Part shown: positions 54,808 through 63,449 of the stretch, in pieces | Layout: the number at the start of each line of letters is the position of its first letter | Position numbering within the stretch: position 1 is the first letter of the stretch | Assembly (NCBI GenBank): GCA_902619615.1 | Contig: CACNFD010000008.1 | Span: 16,907 to 80,906, forward strand | Origin: an uncultured SAR116 cluster alpha proteobacterium | Lineage (GTDB): Bacteria; Pseudomonadota; Alphaproteobacteria; Puniceispirillales; Marisalimonadaceae | DNA: 64,000 nt | Direction: 5' to 3' | Made by a program: the position numbers and the translations under genes | Notes under the pieces: generated by a model | The model's input: the letters and a program-made list of their open reading frames with translations, nothing else | Database searches by the model: none | What the model was told of the DNA's origin: nothing

Positions 54808-55518
54808 ATGGTTAATAAAACTATTAAATCAGTTTTATATTTAACTATATTCTTATTAAATTTTAGTACCCTTGCTCATGATTATTCTGAAGTATGGGAA
54901 AAAGCTCACAAATCAACTGTAGTTGTTTTGCCAACTTGGCCAGGATACAATAAACCCGGTTTTGGAGCCCCAGCTGGTACTGCACCAGCTGGTACAGGTT
55001 TTTACTTGTCATTGAACAAAAAAGAAAAAATGACAAACTATATACTTACAGCTGCGCATGTAATTAAAAATGCAAAGATAGTAGAAATTAAAAATTATAA
55101 TAATAAATCAGAGAAAGTTGATGTAATTTTGACTGACTTTAAAACTGATATAGCTATTTTAAAATCAACAAAAAAAGGCCAAAGTGTCCTAGTTACAAAT
55201 AAAAAAATAAAATATGGTAATGAAGTTTGTCTAATAGGTAATAGTTTTGGATTAGGTCAAAGCTTATCATGTGGAATAGTATCTGGACTTAATAGAACAA
55301 GATTGGGGTTCAACCCAATTGAGGATTTTATTCAAACAGATGCAGCTGTAAATCCTGGTGCTTCAGGGGCACCTTTATTAAATAAAGAGGGTCAACTGAT
55401 AGGTATGGTAGATGCAATATACACCAAGGAAGCAGACATTGATGCTGGAGTTAATTTTGCAATTGACATTAAATTAATAGAAAAGTTTTTGAATAAATAT
55501 GCCAGTCAGATAAAATAG
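54808..55518 (+). CDS. Trypsin-like serine protease, DegP-related, no PDZ
   Basis: 236 residues with an N-terminal signal (SVLYLTIFLLNFSTLA). The chymotrypsin-fold triad is H in LTAAHVIK, D in TDIAILK and S in NPGASGAPL, a variant of the usual NPGNSGGPL. There is no PDZ domain after the protease, unlike DegP or DegS. Periplasmic. It lies between the mini-membrane gene and moeA (6-base gap), so it is probably made with the FDH maturation genes, perhaps to process or check them. Confidence 0.85.
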   Translation: MVNKTIKSVLYLTIFLLNFSTLAHDYSEVWEKAHKSTVVVLPTWPGYNKPGFGAPAGTAPAGTGFYLSLNKKEKMTNYILTAAHVIKNAKIVEIKNYNNKSEKVDVILTDFKTDIAILKSTKKGQSVLVTNKKIKYGNEVCLIGNSFGLGQSLSCGIVSGLNRTRLGFNPIEDFIQTDAAVNPGASGAPLLNKEGQLIGMVDAIYTKEADIDAGVNFAIDIKLIEKFLNKYASQIK

Positions 55519-55524
55519 AATTCT

Positions 55525-56754
55525 ATGTCAATAACACCTACCAAATTAGAAATTGCAAGAGATCTTTTAAAAGAATCAATTGTTGAAAAAGATAAAAAGA
55601 CACAATCGTTTATCCATAAAGCTCAAGAACGTATAAATTATAGAACAATTAAAAGCACGTTAAACTTACCTACAACTGCAAATTCAGCAGTTGATGGTTA
55701 TGGAATTTTATATCAAACATTTTTAAATAATCCAGAAACAGAATTTGAAATTGCTGGTATTGCGAAAGCAGGACACCCTTATAAAAAGAAAATTTTACCC
55801 CATCAAGCTATAGAAATTTATACAGGTGCTATAATGCCTGAGGGTGTAGATACAATCGTAATGCATGAAAAATGTAAAAGATCAAATAATAGAGTAATTA
55901 TTAACGAAAAAGTAAAACAAAATCAAAATATGAGACCAATTGGCGAAAATTTAAAAAGGGGTGAGGTAGTTGTTAAAAAAGGAAAATTACTTAATGCAGC
56001 TGATATTGGGCAACTTGCTGCATCTGGAAATAATGAAATTGATATATATGCAAAATTAAACGTCTCAGTTATTTCAACAGGAGATGAATTAATTTCAAGT
56101 AGTGTTAACAAAAGATTAAGGGGCCAAATATATGATTCTAATAAACCAATGTTACTATCTTTATTAGATCATAATTTTTTAAATATACATGATTTTGGAA
56201 TAGTAAAAGATAATAGAAATGAGTTAGCAATAAAATTTGCTGATGCCTTATCAAAGAATGACGTAGTAATTTCATCTGGGGGGGCGTCAGATGGAATAGA
56301 GGATCATACGCAAAATGCTATTAGAGATGTTGGTGCAGAATGTTTGGTTTGGCAATTAGCTATGAAGCCTGGAAAACCAATGGCAATTGGACGAAAGAAA
56401 AACAAATTTATTTTTTGTCTGCCAGGAAATCCCGTAGCTGCATTTGTTTGTTCAAAGTTGTTAATAAAACCACTCTTAATTAAACTAGCTGGTGGTGTTG
56501 ATTTAGAACCATTAGTTGTAAAAATTCCCTCAGGTTTTGAGCATAAGAAAAGAAAAGGTAGAGCAGAGTATTTGAGAGCTAAAATTATAAGTAAGGATAA
56601 TGGAGATTTTTTGAAAATACATGGAAGAAAAGGAGCAGGTGTGATTTCTTCATTAACTGGTGCAGATGGTATAGTAGAAATACCTATGGATTATGAAACA
56701 GTTAATATAGGACAGCTTCTTAAATTTTATCCTTTTGAACATAGATGCTTATAA
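55525..56754 (+). CDS. moeA: Molybdopterin molybdotransferase
   Basis: Inserts molybdate into adenylylated molybdopterin, the last step of Mo-cofactor synthesis. 409 residues. SAVDGYGI near 51, EIYTGAIMPEGVDTIVMHE, ISTGDELIS and the MoCF-domain SSGGASDGIEDHT and PGNPVAAFV identify MoeA. There is no moaB or mogA next to it. Its partner genes mobAB and fdhD lie just downstream on the other strand, forming a cofactor-maturation block. Confidence 0.94.
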   Translation: MSITPTKLEIARDLLKESIVEKDKKTQSFIHKAQERINYRTIKSTLNLPTTANSAVDGYGILYQTFLNNPETEFEIAGIAKAGHPYKKKILPHQAIEIYTGAIMPEGVDTIVMHEKCKRSNNRVIINEKVKQNQNMRPIGENLKRGEVVVKKGKLLNAADIGQLAASGNNEIDIYAKLNVSVISTGDELISSSVNKRLRGQIYDSNKPMLLSLLDHNFLNIHDFGIVKDNRNELAIKFADALSKNDVVISSGGASDGIEDHTQNAIRDVGAECLVWQLAMKPGKPMAIGRKKNKFIFCLPGNPVAAFVCSKLLIKPLLIKLAGGVDLEPLVVKIPSGFEHKKRKGRAEYLRAKIISKDNGDFLKIHGRKGAGVISSLTGADGIVEIPMDYETVNIGQLLKFYPFEHRCL

Positions 56755-56760
56755 TTTATT

Positions 56761-57414
56761 TTAGTTGGGTATTAGGTTTTTATCCCATTTAACAATTACA
56801 TTAAAAGAAATTGATATCCTTGGAAAATCAGACATATTAGGATGTACAAGGTGATGTAGAAATGCTGGCCACAAAAGCAGATCTCCTGACTTAGGTAAAA
56901 CTCTATGTTCAGGATCTACTTGGTTATCACCTCTGATTGAATTCATATTTGCTTGAGGGCGTGGATCAAAAAAACTAATTGAGGCTGGGTTAAGGTCAGA
57001 TCTATATATTTCAGCATCTGATTGATCAGGAACATTTATATAATAGGTTCCTGATAACCAAGAATGGGGATGGTTATGAAGATTATGATAATCTCCTTTC
57101 ATGTTAACATTGCCCCAGCCTTGGATTGACCAGTTTAATTCATAATTTACCCCTGATTGTTGTGCATAATCATATACAGCTCTATCAATACATTGTTTTA
57201 GCCAAAACATAGCAGGATGATCCATTTCCAAAATATTCTGAGATATATAATTTTCTGTCATATTCTCTTGAGATGCATTGTTTGATAATACTAAATCTGC
57301 AATCACAGAATTTGCATTTTCATGTCCAGGTAATGACATTTCCATAAACTGAGTAGGCCAAAGGTCTAAAAATTTTGGTTTTGCAGTATTATTGTTATTT
57401 TGGGTTTTAGGCAT
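56761..57414 (-). CDS. 2-oxoglutarate-Fe(II) oxygenase, TIGR02466-like
   Basis: 217 residues of a family common in marine bacteria and phages. WPTQFMEMSLPGHENANS opens the fold. HNHPHSWLSGTYYINVP carries the first iron ligand, DLLLWPAFLHHLVHPN the distal His and PRISISFNV the 2-oxoglutarate Arg. The substrate is unknown. ATG at 57414 follows GGAG by six bases. It interrupts the moeA-mobAB group and probably has nothing to do with formate. Confidence 0.8.
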   Translation of the reverse strand: MPKTQNNNNTAKPKFLDLWPTQFMEMSLPGHENANSVIADLVLSNNASQENMTENYISQNILEMDHPAMFWLKQCIDRAVYDYAQQSGVNYELNWSIQGWGNVNMKGDYHNLHNHPHSWLSGTYYINVPDQSDAEIYRSDLNPASISFFDPRPQANMNSIRGDNQVDPEHRVLPKSGDLLLWPAFLHHLVHPNMSDFPRISISFNVIVKWDKNLIPN

Positions 57415-57432
57415 GTTATGCTCCACTTATAT

Positions 57433-58566
57433 TTAAGCAATCTCAAATTTTTTAATTAACAAGTCAGTTATAGCGCTTATGTTGTTTAAATCTAATGAGG
57501 GAATTTCTGTATTTAACTTCTCATCTGAAGCTATTGCAAAAATATTACTATCGTCCTCATGTAAAAAAGTTTTACCAATTTCACGTCTAAAAACTTCAAG
57601 TTTTGGAATATTTTCGTTTTTATAACCTTCGACTATTATTATATCACACTTATTTAATGGACTTTTGGCAAAAATTTCCAACATTTCAAACAAACTTTTT
57701 TCTTCTTCATTGTCATTTTCTTGAATAAGAGCAAATCTCTCTTTGGATGAAATCACCATTGGTCGAGCTCCAGCTTTTCTAAGATTATAAGAATCTTTAC
57801 CTGGTTTATCGATATCAAATTTGTGATGAGCGTGTTTGAGTGTTCCGACGATAATTCCAATTTTTGTAAAATTTTCTATCAATTTAGTACATAATGTTGT
57901 CTTCCCAGATCCAGACCAACCAGCAAGACCAAATATGGGTGGAAGTTTCCCAAGTATTTGCTTTGCAGTTATTAAATCCTTAGGTGAGTTTAGGTTTGTA
58001 AAAGGATCAAATGTTGATGTATCAATGTTATCAAAATTTACATAAGCAGTCTTAAGTTGAGAAGTGAAAATATCAATTTTTCTTATACCTTCTTCAATTG
58101 CTTTTTTTAATATTAAATTATTGTCAGTTTTCCATAACGCTATTACAGGATGGTTAAAGCCTCTAGATTTTGCAACAACTAAATCTACATTTGGATTTTC
58201 ATTTTTAGCTTTTACTAGAGATTCAATTAAATTTTTTGGGAGAAAAGGTGTGTCACAAGGTAAAGTTAGAACCCAATTTTGCTTTATATTTTTTGCCCAA
58301 TTTAGGGAAGCTAAAATGCCAACTAATGGACCTAAGTGTCCTTTTAGTGGATCTTCAAGAATTTCGTAACCAAAGTTTTTAAATTTTTCATAATTGGTAT
58401 TTATATTTAATGCAATAGGCGCAGCTTTTCCAGAAACTTTTTCCAAGACATAAGAGATAAGTGGTCTATCCAGCAGGTTGATAAGGGCTTTTTCTTTTCC
58501 ACCCATTCTTCTTCCTTTTCCTCCTGCTAGGATAACACACGGAATAATTTCATTATTTGTTTTCAA
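57433..58566 (-). CDS. mobAB: Fused MobA-MobB Mo-cofactor guanylyltransferase
   Basis: 377 residues. The N-terminal half (1-205) is MobA, which adds GMP to molybdopterin, with VILAGGKGRRMGGKEKAL and TLPCDTPFLP. The C-terminal half is MobB, a GTP-binding adaptor, with P-loop GWSGSGKTTL, LKHAHHKFDID and IIVEGYKNENIPKLEV. Fusions of this order are known in alphaproteobacteria. It makes the bis-MGD cofactor of FDH. The start is a TTG with GAGG ten bases upstream; no ATG lies close. It is followed 18 bases later by the oxygenase and preceded by fdhD. Confidence 0.92.
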   Translation of the reverse strand: MKTNNEIIPCVILAGGKGRRMGGKEKALINLLDRPLISYVLEKVSGKAAPIALNINTNYEKFKNFGYEILEDPLKGHLGPLVGILASLNWAKNIKQNWVLTLPCDTPFLPKNLIESLVKAKNENPNVDLVVAKSRGFNHPVIALWKTDNNLILKKAIEEGIRKIDIFTSQLKTAYVNFDNIDTSTFDPFTNLNSPKDLITAKQILGKLPPIFGLAGWSGSGKTTLCTKLIENFTKIGIIVGTLKHAHHKFDIDKPGKDSYNLRKAGARPMVISSKERFALIQENDNEEEKSLFEMLEIFAKSPLNKCDIIIVEGYKNENIPKLEVFRREIGKTFLHEDDSNIFAIASDEKLNTEIPSLDLNNISAITDLLIKKFEIA

Positions 58567-58578
58567 ATTTAAATTGCC

Positions 58579-59457
58579 TCAACTAATTATAGATCTTTGT
58601 GCTGATATTACGTCTTCATTTTTAACTGACGTAATGTCGCTATCGAAAACAACTCTTTCAATGCCGTTAGCGATAATCATTCTTTTTCCTTTTGCTCTTC
58701 CTATTAATGTAAGGCCAGCTTGTTTTGCGAGTGTTACACCTGATTCTGTGAAACCTGATCTTGAAATCAAAATAGGAATACCCATTTGGACTGTCTTAAT
58801 TACCATTTCTGAGGTGAGTCTTCCAGTGGTATAAAAAATTTTATCACTAGTATTCTCATTATTTAGAAAAATCCAACCTGCAATTTTATCAACAGCATTA
58901 TGCCTTCCAACATCTTCAACATAAACAAGAGGTTTATCATTTTTACATAAAACACACCCATGTAATGCGCCAGCTTTAAGATAGAGACTTGGTTTAGTAT
59001 TAACTTTTTTTGAAATTGTATAAATCCACGAAGTTTTTATTTTGGTAGTTTTGTCAAGATTTATTGATGAGAAATCATCCATTATATCGCCATAAACAGT
59101 TCCAACAGCACAACCGCTTGTCCTAATTTTCTTTTCCATTTTTTCTTCGTAGTTTGTTTTTCTTTTTGTTCTTACTATTACAACTTGCAAGTCTTCATCA
59201 TAAGTAACTTCAGAAATTACATCATTTTTTTTGAGCATGTTTTGGTTTAATAAATATCCAACTGCAAGAAGATCAGGCATATCACCAAGTGTCATAGCAG
59301 TAACTATTTCTTGTTTATTTAGATAAATCGTTAGAGGTATCTCTTTAACTACAGGAAGTTTTACATATTCACCTGCTTCGTTAAACCCTTCAATCTCTTT
59401 TGTTAAATTATCATTATCTAAATCCGGTGATATTAGAAATTCTTTATCATTTTTCAT
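58579..59457 (-). CDS. fdhD: FDH sulfurtransferase FdhD
   Basis: Moves sulfur to the Mo/W cofactor of formate dehydrogenase, which is needed for activity. 292 residues. The catalytic pair C168 and C171 (CVLC) stands in place of the usual CxxC loop, followed by VEDVGRHNAVDKIAGW, TTGRLTSEMV and SRSGFTESGVTLAKQ. RTSGCAVGTVYGD is typical. ATG at 59457 is chosen over a TTG two codons upstream. Sits 12 bases before mobAB and after a ModE-like gene. Confidence 0.94.
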   Translation of the reverse strand: MKNDKEFLISPDLDNDNLTKEIEGFNEAGEYVKLPVVKEIPLTIYLNKQEIVTAMTLGDMPDLLAVGYLLNQNMLKKNDVISEVTYDEDLQVVIVRTKRKTNYEEKMEKKIRTSGCAVGTVYGDIMDDFSSINLDKTTKIKTSWIYTISKKVNTKPSLYLKAGALHGCVLCKNDKPLVYVEDVGRHNAVDKIAGWIFLNNENTSDKIFYTTGRLTSEMVIKTVQMGIPILISRSGFTESGVTLAKQAGLTLIGRAKGKRMIIANGIERVVFDSDITSVKNEDVISAQRSIIS

Positions 59458-59472
59458 CTTCAAACCTAATTT

Positions 59473-59859
59473 TTAACGTTGTTTAGAAGCTGCCCATTGA
59501 ATAAATTCTTGAGCTTCTTCTGATAAATGTTGATTCAAATTTAAATATTTTGTTAATAATTCTTTGCCAAAAGGTGTTAAGAGTGTGCCTTTATTTCCTT
59601 TTTGCTTTTCTAAAATAGGCGTAGGAAATGCCTCTTCAATTGTGTTGAGCAGAAGTTTTGCACGCTTAGCACTCATGCCCATAAAGCTTGCTGCAGCCCT
59701 TACAGATCCCTTTTGATGAACTAAATTGAAAAGTTCCATTTTACCAGCCCCAATCATATGGCCCTGAATATATACTTTTATTCGAATGCCATTATCATTC
59801 TCTTTTACCAAATTAGGAGGTAGAGAAGAACGTTTTATGTTTGTTGATCTACTTTTCAT
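59473..59859 (-). CDS. ModE-like DNA-binding protein lacking molybdate domains
   Basis: 128 residues. GHMIGAGKMELFNLVHQKGSVRAAASFMGMSAKRAKLLLN is the winged-helix part of ModE (HTH LysR-type). FPTPILEKQKGNKGTLLTPFG is the wing and linker. The molybdate-binding MOP/TOBE domains of E. coli ModE are missing, so it may not sense metal directly. First gene of the modE-fdhD-mobAB run and divergent from another DNA-binding gene across 57 bases, a likely shared control point. Confidence 0.82.
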   Translation of the reverse strand: MKSRSTNIKRSSLPPNLVKENDNGIRIKVYIQGHMIGAGKMELFNLVHQKGSVRAAASFMGMSAKRAKLLLNTIEEAFPTPILEKQKGNKGTLLTPFGKELLTKYLNLNQHLSEEAQEFIQWAASKQR

Positions 59860-59916
59860 TAACTGATTATAGAATATAATGCTAAAATAAACTAAATATT
59901 TTTATGGTATAAAAAT

Positions 59917-60783
59917 TTGTCTGATTATTTTACAACTGATGAATTAGCTGATTTTCTTAGAGTTAAACCAAGAAAAGTTTATGATCTAGTTGCTAAAGAA
60001 GAGGTGCCCTTTTCAAGGGTGATGGGCAAATTATTGTTTTCAAAAGAAGAAGTTGCTAATTGGATAGCTGGTAAAAATAATTCAGTTGATAATAAAAAAT
60101 ATTTACCGGATGTCTTTTTAGGAAGCCATGATCCTCTCCTCGAATATGCAATAAAACAATCTGGATCGGGTATAGCTTTATCTTTTGATGGAAGTAATAA
60201 AGGGCTTGAAAGATTTAAATTAAATCAAGGAATTGCATCAGGACTTCACATTTATGATTTTACTTCAAAAAAATGGAATATTACAAGTGTTGAAGAGCAT
60301 TTAAATGATAAAGATTTTGTTCTTATGGAATGGGCAAAAAGAGAAAGAGGTTTAATATTTAAGTCAACTAATGGGCCTAAGAAGAGCATAAAAGATTTTA
60401 AAGGTCAAAAATTAGTTTCAAGACAAACTGGTTCTGGAGCAGATAATTATTTAAAAAATTTATTGGAAAGTGAAAATTTGAATTTATCAGATTTTCTCAA
60501 AACAGAAATTGTTTATTCTGAAATTGATGCAGTATCATTAGTTTTATCTGGGCAAGCTGATGTAACTCTTGGTCTGGCATCAGAGGCAATAAAGTATAAA
60601 CTTAAATTTATTCCGGTGGTTGAAGAAAGATTTGATTTAGTAATTGATAGATTTTCATGGTTTGAAAATCCTTTTCAAAAACTTTTTCAATTTTCTAAAA
60701 CGAAAGAATTTATAAACATTGCTTCAAGATTAAAGGGTTATAATATTAAAGATCTTGGTATGATCCACTTTAATAGTAAATAG
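59917..60783 (+). CDS. Excisionase-type HTH fused to periplasmic-binding-protein-like domain
   Basis: 288 residues. Residues 1-50 (DYFTTDELADFLRVKPRKVYDLVAKEEVPFSRV) are a MerR/excisionase-like helix-turn-helix. Residues 70-288 resemble PBP_like domains that bind molybdate- or tungstate-type ligands, with the SRQTGSGADNYLKNLL and GQADVTLGLASEA motifs. It is probably a cytoplasmic metal- or cofactor-sensing regulator of the Mo/W/FDH genes. TTG start with weak ribosome-binding site. Divergent from the ModE-like gene; a mini-membrane gene follows after nine bases. Confidence 0.83.
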   Translation: MSDYFTTDELADFLRVKPRKVYDLVAKEEVPFSRVMGKLLFSKEEVANWIAGKNNSVDNKKYLPDVFLGSHDPLLEYAIKQSGSGIALSFDGSNKGLERFKLNQGIASGLHIYDFTSKKWNITSVEEHLNDKDFVLMEWAKRERGLIFKSTNGPKKSIKDFKGQKLVSRQTGSGADNYLKNLLESENLNLSDFLKTEIVYSEIDAVSLVLSGQADVTLGLASEAIKYKLKFIPVVEERFDLVIDRFSWFENPFQKLFQFSKTKEFINIASRLKGYNIKDLGMIHFNSK

Positions 60784-60792
60784 GTATAATCA

Positions 60793-60897
60793 ATGATCAA
60801 AGAAATAGGTAAAGGACTGTTAGGTGTTCTAATAATTATAACCCTGTTTGTTTTCTTTTTAGGCCTGAAGACTTTTGTGTTTTCGCTTGCGTACTAA
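60793..60897 (+). CDS. 34-residue membrane mini-protein
   Basis: MIKEIGKGLLGVLIIITLFV and then FFLGLKTFVFSLAY: a single long hydrophobic helix. The ATG at 60793 is nine bases after the HTH-PBP gene stop, and the frame ends five bases before the convergent dehydrogenase stop. Short but well placed and coherent as a membrane peptide. Function unknown. Confidence 0.6.
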   Translation: MIKEIGKGLLGVLIIITLFVFFLGLKTFVFSLAY

Positions 60898-60901
60898 ATC
60901 T

Positions 60902-61933
60902 TTAAAAAGCTAGTTGAACTTTCATACTTTTTTTATTCTTATTCATTGCAAGTTCAAAACCATCAATTGCGTTTTTAAAGTCTATTTTATGAGTGATTAA
61001 TGGATTTACGTCTATTAATTTTTTTTTCATCATTTCAACAGCTAACTCAAATTCTGAATGAAATCTGAATGAGCCTTTTAAATTTAACTCTTTTGTTGTA
61101 ACTGATACTAGAGGAATCAATACATCTCCTCCAAGACCAAGTTGTATCAAGGTTCCTTTAGGCTTGAGGCAATTTATTGAGTCGCTAATACCTTGCGCAG
61201 ATCCCGAACATTCAATAGCTATATCAAAATACCCTTTGTTAAATTGATAGTTTTTTAATTGATCACGTTCTTTTAGAACATTTATAACTCTATCTGCTCC
61301 CACAGAATTTGAAAACGAAAGAGCATTTGTAGAAATATCTGTAACTATTATTTCTTCTGCTCCACCTCTTCTGGCAGCTGCCACGCATAATGTCCCAATA
61401 GGTCCTGACCCAGTAACTAAAACTTTTTTTCCTAAAATCTTTCCTGCTTGTTTTATAGCATGAAGACAAACTGCAAGTGGTTCTGCCATTGCAGCTTCTT
61501 CTGAAGACAAACCATCAGCGGGAATACATTGAAAATCTTCAGCTATTAATATTTCTCTAAATGCGCCTTGAATATGTGGGAATGGCATTGCAGAGCCATA
61601 AAATTTCATATTCATGCATTGAATTTGATTTCCGTTAAGGCAAAAATTACATTTATTACATGGTCTTGATGGCGATACAGAAACTAATTGTCCAATTGAT
61701 AAATTTTCTACATTTGAGCCAATTTTTGAAATATATCCAGAAACTTCATGACCTAAAATCATTGGCTCCCTTAATTTAATTTGTCCAAATCCACCGTGTT
61801 TATAATAATGTAGATCTGTTCCGCAAATACCACCAATGGCAATATGAATTTCAACTTGATTAGCGTCTAAATTATCAACTTGATAATTTTCTATCCTTAA
61901 GTCTAATGGACCATGAATTCGTAAAGATTTCAT
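60902..61933 (-). CDS. L-idonate 5-dehydrogenase-like zinc alcohol dehydrogenase
   Basis: 343 residues of the medium-chain dehydrogenase family. The catalytic zinc ligands are in GGICGTDLHYYKHG and GHEVSG, and the structural zinc site is four Cys in CNKCNFCLNGNQIQC. A Rossmann motif VTGSGPIGTL follows. HYYKHGGFGQIKLREPMILGHE strongly resembles IdnD. Divergent from a gluconate 5-dehydrogenase-like SDR, which together would oxidise L-idonate to 5-ketogluconate and reduce it to gluconate. No idnT or kinase visible. Confidence 0.82.
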   Translation of the reverse strand: MKSLRIHGPLDLRIENYQVDNLDANQVEIHIAIGGICGTDLHYYKHGGFGQIKLREPMILGHEVSGYISKIGSNVENLSIGQLVSVSPSRPCNKCNFCLNGNQIQCMNMKFYGSAMPFPHIQGAFREILIAEDFQCIPADGLSSEEAAMAEPLAVCLHAIKQAGKILGKKVLVTGSGPIGTLCVAAARRGGAEEIIVTDISTNALSFSNSVGADRVINVLKERDQLKNYQFNKGYFDIAIECSGSAQGISDSINCLKPKGTLIQLGLGGDVLIPLVSVTTKELNLKGSFRFHSEFELAVEMMKKKLIDVNPLITHKIDFKNAIDGFELAMNKNKKSMKVQLAF

Positions 61934-62040
61934 TAAATACGCCTTTATCTAATTTGAGTTTAAAACTTAAATTCTAGAAAGATAATTGGCAATCTTTTTA
62001 TTATTACTGTACTTTTACATAAATTCAAAAAGGAAAAGAA

Positions 62041-62811
62041 ATGGTTTCAGGATTAAAATTATTTGATCTTAATGGTAAAACAGCTCTTATAACCGGCTCA
62101 TCACAAGGAATTGGTTATGCTTTAGCTAAGGGTTTGGCTGATGCCGGCTCTGATATAATATTGAATGGTAGAAATACTGAAAAGTTAAAACAATCAGCTG
62201 AAGCAATTAATACTAAACAAAATATCTTTCAATTATGCTTTGATGTTACTAATTATGAACAGACAAAGCGATCTATTGATAAATTTGAAAAAGATATTAA
62301 GCCAATTGATATTTTAATTAATAACGCTGGAATGCAATTTAGAACTCCTTTAGAAGACTTCCCACCTGAAATGTTTGAGCAATTATTAAAGACTAATATC
62401 TCTTCAGTTTTTAATGTAAGTCAAGTTGTTGCAAAATATATGATTAAAAGAGGCGAAGGTAAAATTATAAATATAGCAAGTGTGCAGACAGCACTAGCTA
62501 GACCAGGAATTGCGCCTTATACAGCCACAAAGGGCGCCGTAGGAAACATTACAAAAGGTATGGCTACAGACTGGGCAAAATATGGTATTCAATGCAATGC
62601 TATTGCTCCTGGTTACTTTGATACACCTTTGAATGCTGCTCTTGTTTCCGATAGTGATTTCACAGCATGGTTGAAAAAAAGAACTCCAGCAGGTAGGTGG
62701 GGTGAGGTTCATGAATTAGTTGGTGCTAGTATCTTTTTGAGTTCTGAAGCCTCAGATTTTGTAAACGGTCATACTCTTTATGTTGATGGTGGTATAACTG
62801 CATCATTGTAG
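62041..62811 (+). CDS. Gluconate 5-dehydrogenase-like SDR
   Basis: 256 residues. NAD(P) motif TGSSQGIG at about 18-25, NNAG near 91, Ser in IASVQ, YTATK (Y160/K164 region) and a closing DGGITASL. FDLNGKTALITGSSQGIGYALAKGLADAGSDIILNGRN resembles Gno/IdnO. Divergent from the IdnD-like gene over 107 bases. AAGGAAAAG upstream of the ATG. Paired function in idonate or gluconate use is inferred from the neighbour. Confidence 0.82.
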   Translation: MVSGLKLFDLNGKTALITGSSQGIGYALAKGLADAGSDIILNGRNTEKLKQSAEAINTKQNIFQLCFDVTNYEQTKRSIDKFEKDIKPIDILINNAGMQFRTPLEDFPPEMFEQLLKTNISSVFNVSQVVAKYMIKRGEGKIINIASVQTALARPGIAPYTATKGAVGNITKGMATDWAKYGIQCNAIAPGYFDTPLNAALVSDSDFTAWLKKRTPAGRWGEVHELVGASIFLSSEASDFVNGHTLYVDGGITASL

Positions 62812-62978
62812 TTTTTATTTATAAAAATAAATTTTGTTCTAAAAATTTAATTTCTCCTTTTTGGTCAATGATTTTTGAAATAGATAAATTTTCTAAACAC
62901 TAAACATTTTTCATTGAAAAATTTTGTATATTCTATTATTTATACTCGATACAGAAAATATTTCTTTGAGAGACAACT

Positions 62979-63449
62979 ATGTTAGATGATATTGATATCA
63001 AAATATTAAACGTCGTTCAAAAAAATGCTGGTTTACCCTTATCAGAAATCTCGAAGAGAGTGGGTGTGTCTCCAACCCCGTGTTGGAACAGAATAAAAAA
63101 AATGGAAGAAGTAGGTGTCATTTCTGCGAGAACAATTGTTCTTAATAGAAAAGCTATTAACTTATCAATTGTTGTTTTTTTATCAATAAGAGTAAGTCAC
63201 CATTCAAAAGACTGGATTGATAGATTTCAAAATATAATAAACAAGTATGATGAAATAATTGAAACTCATAGACTTACAGGTTCAGATACGGATTATATGC
63301 TAAAGATTGTTGCTCCAAGTATAGAGGAGTACGATAATTTTCAACAGAAGTTAATTGGAGAGCTTGAGTTTACTAAGATGTCTTCAAGCATATCCCTTCA
63401 AGAAATGAAAAACTCTCATATTTTACCTCTTGCTCAATTTAAAAATTAG
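62979..63449 (+). CDS. Lrp/AsnC-family transcriptional regulator
   Basis: 156 residues. An N-terminal helix-turn-helix DIDIKILNVVQKNAGLPLSEISKRVGVSPTPCWNRIKKMEE is followed by the RAM ligand-binding domain, with TGSDTDYMLKIVAPSIEEYDNF. The target is unknown; the adjacent idonate genes or the tupA region are candidates. AGAGAGA is upstream of the start. Its stop is superimposed on that of the convergent tupA-like gene (TTAG, 63446-63449). Confidence 0.9.
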   Translation: MLDDIDIKILNVVQKNAGLPLSEISKRVGVSPTPCWNRIKKMEEVGVISARTIVLNRKAINLSIVVFLSIRVSHHSKDWIDRFQNIINKYDEIIETHRLTGSDTDYMLKIVAPSIEEYDNFQQKLIGELEFTKMSSSISLQEMKNSHILPLAQFKN

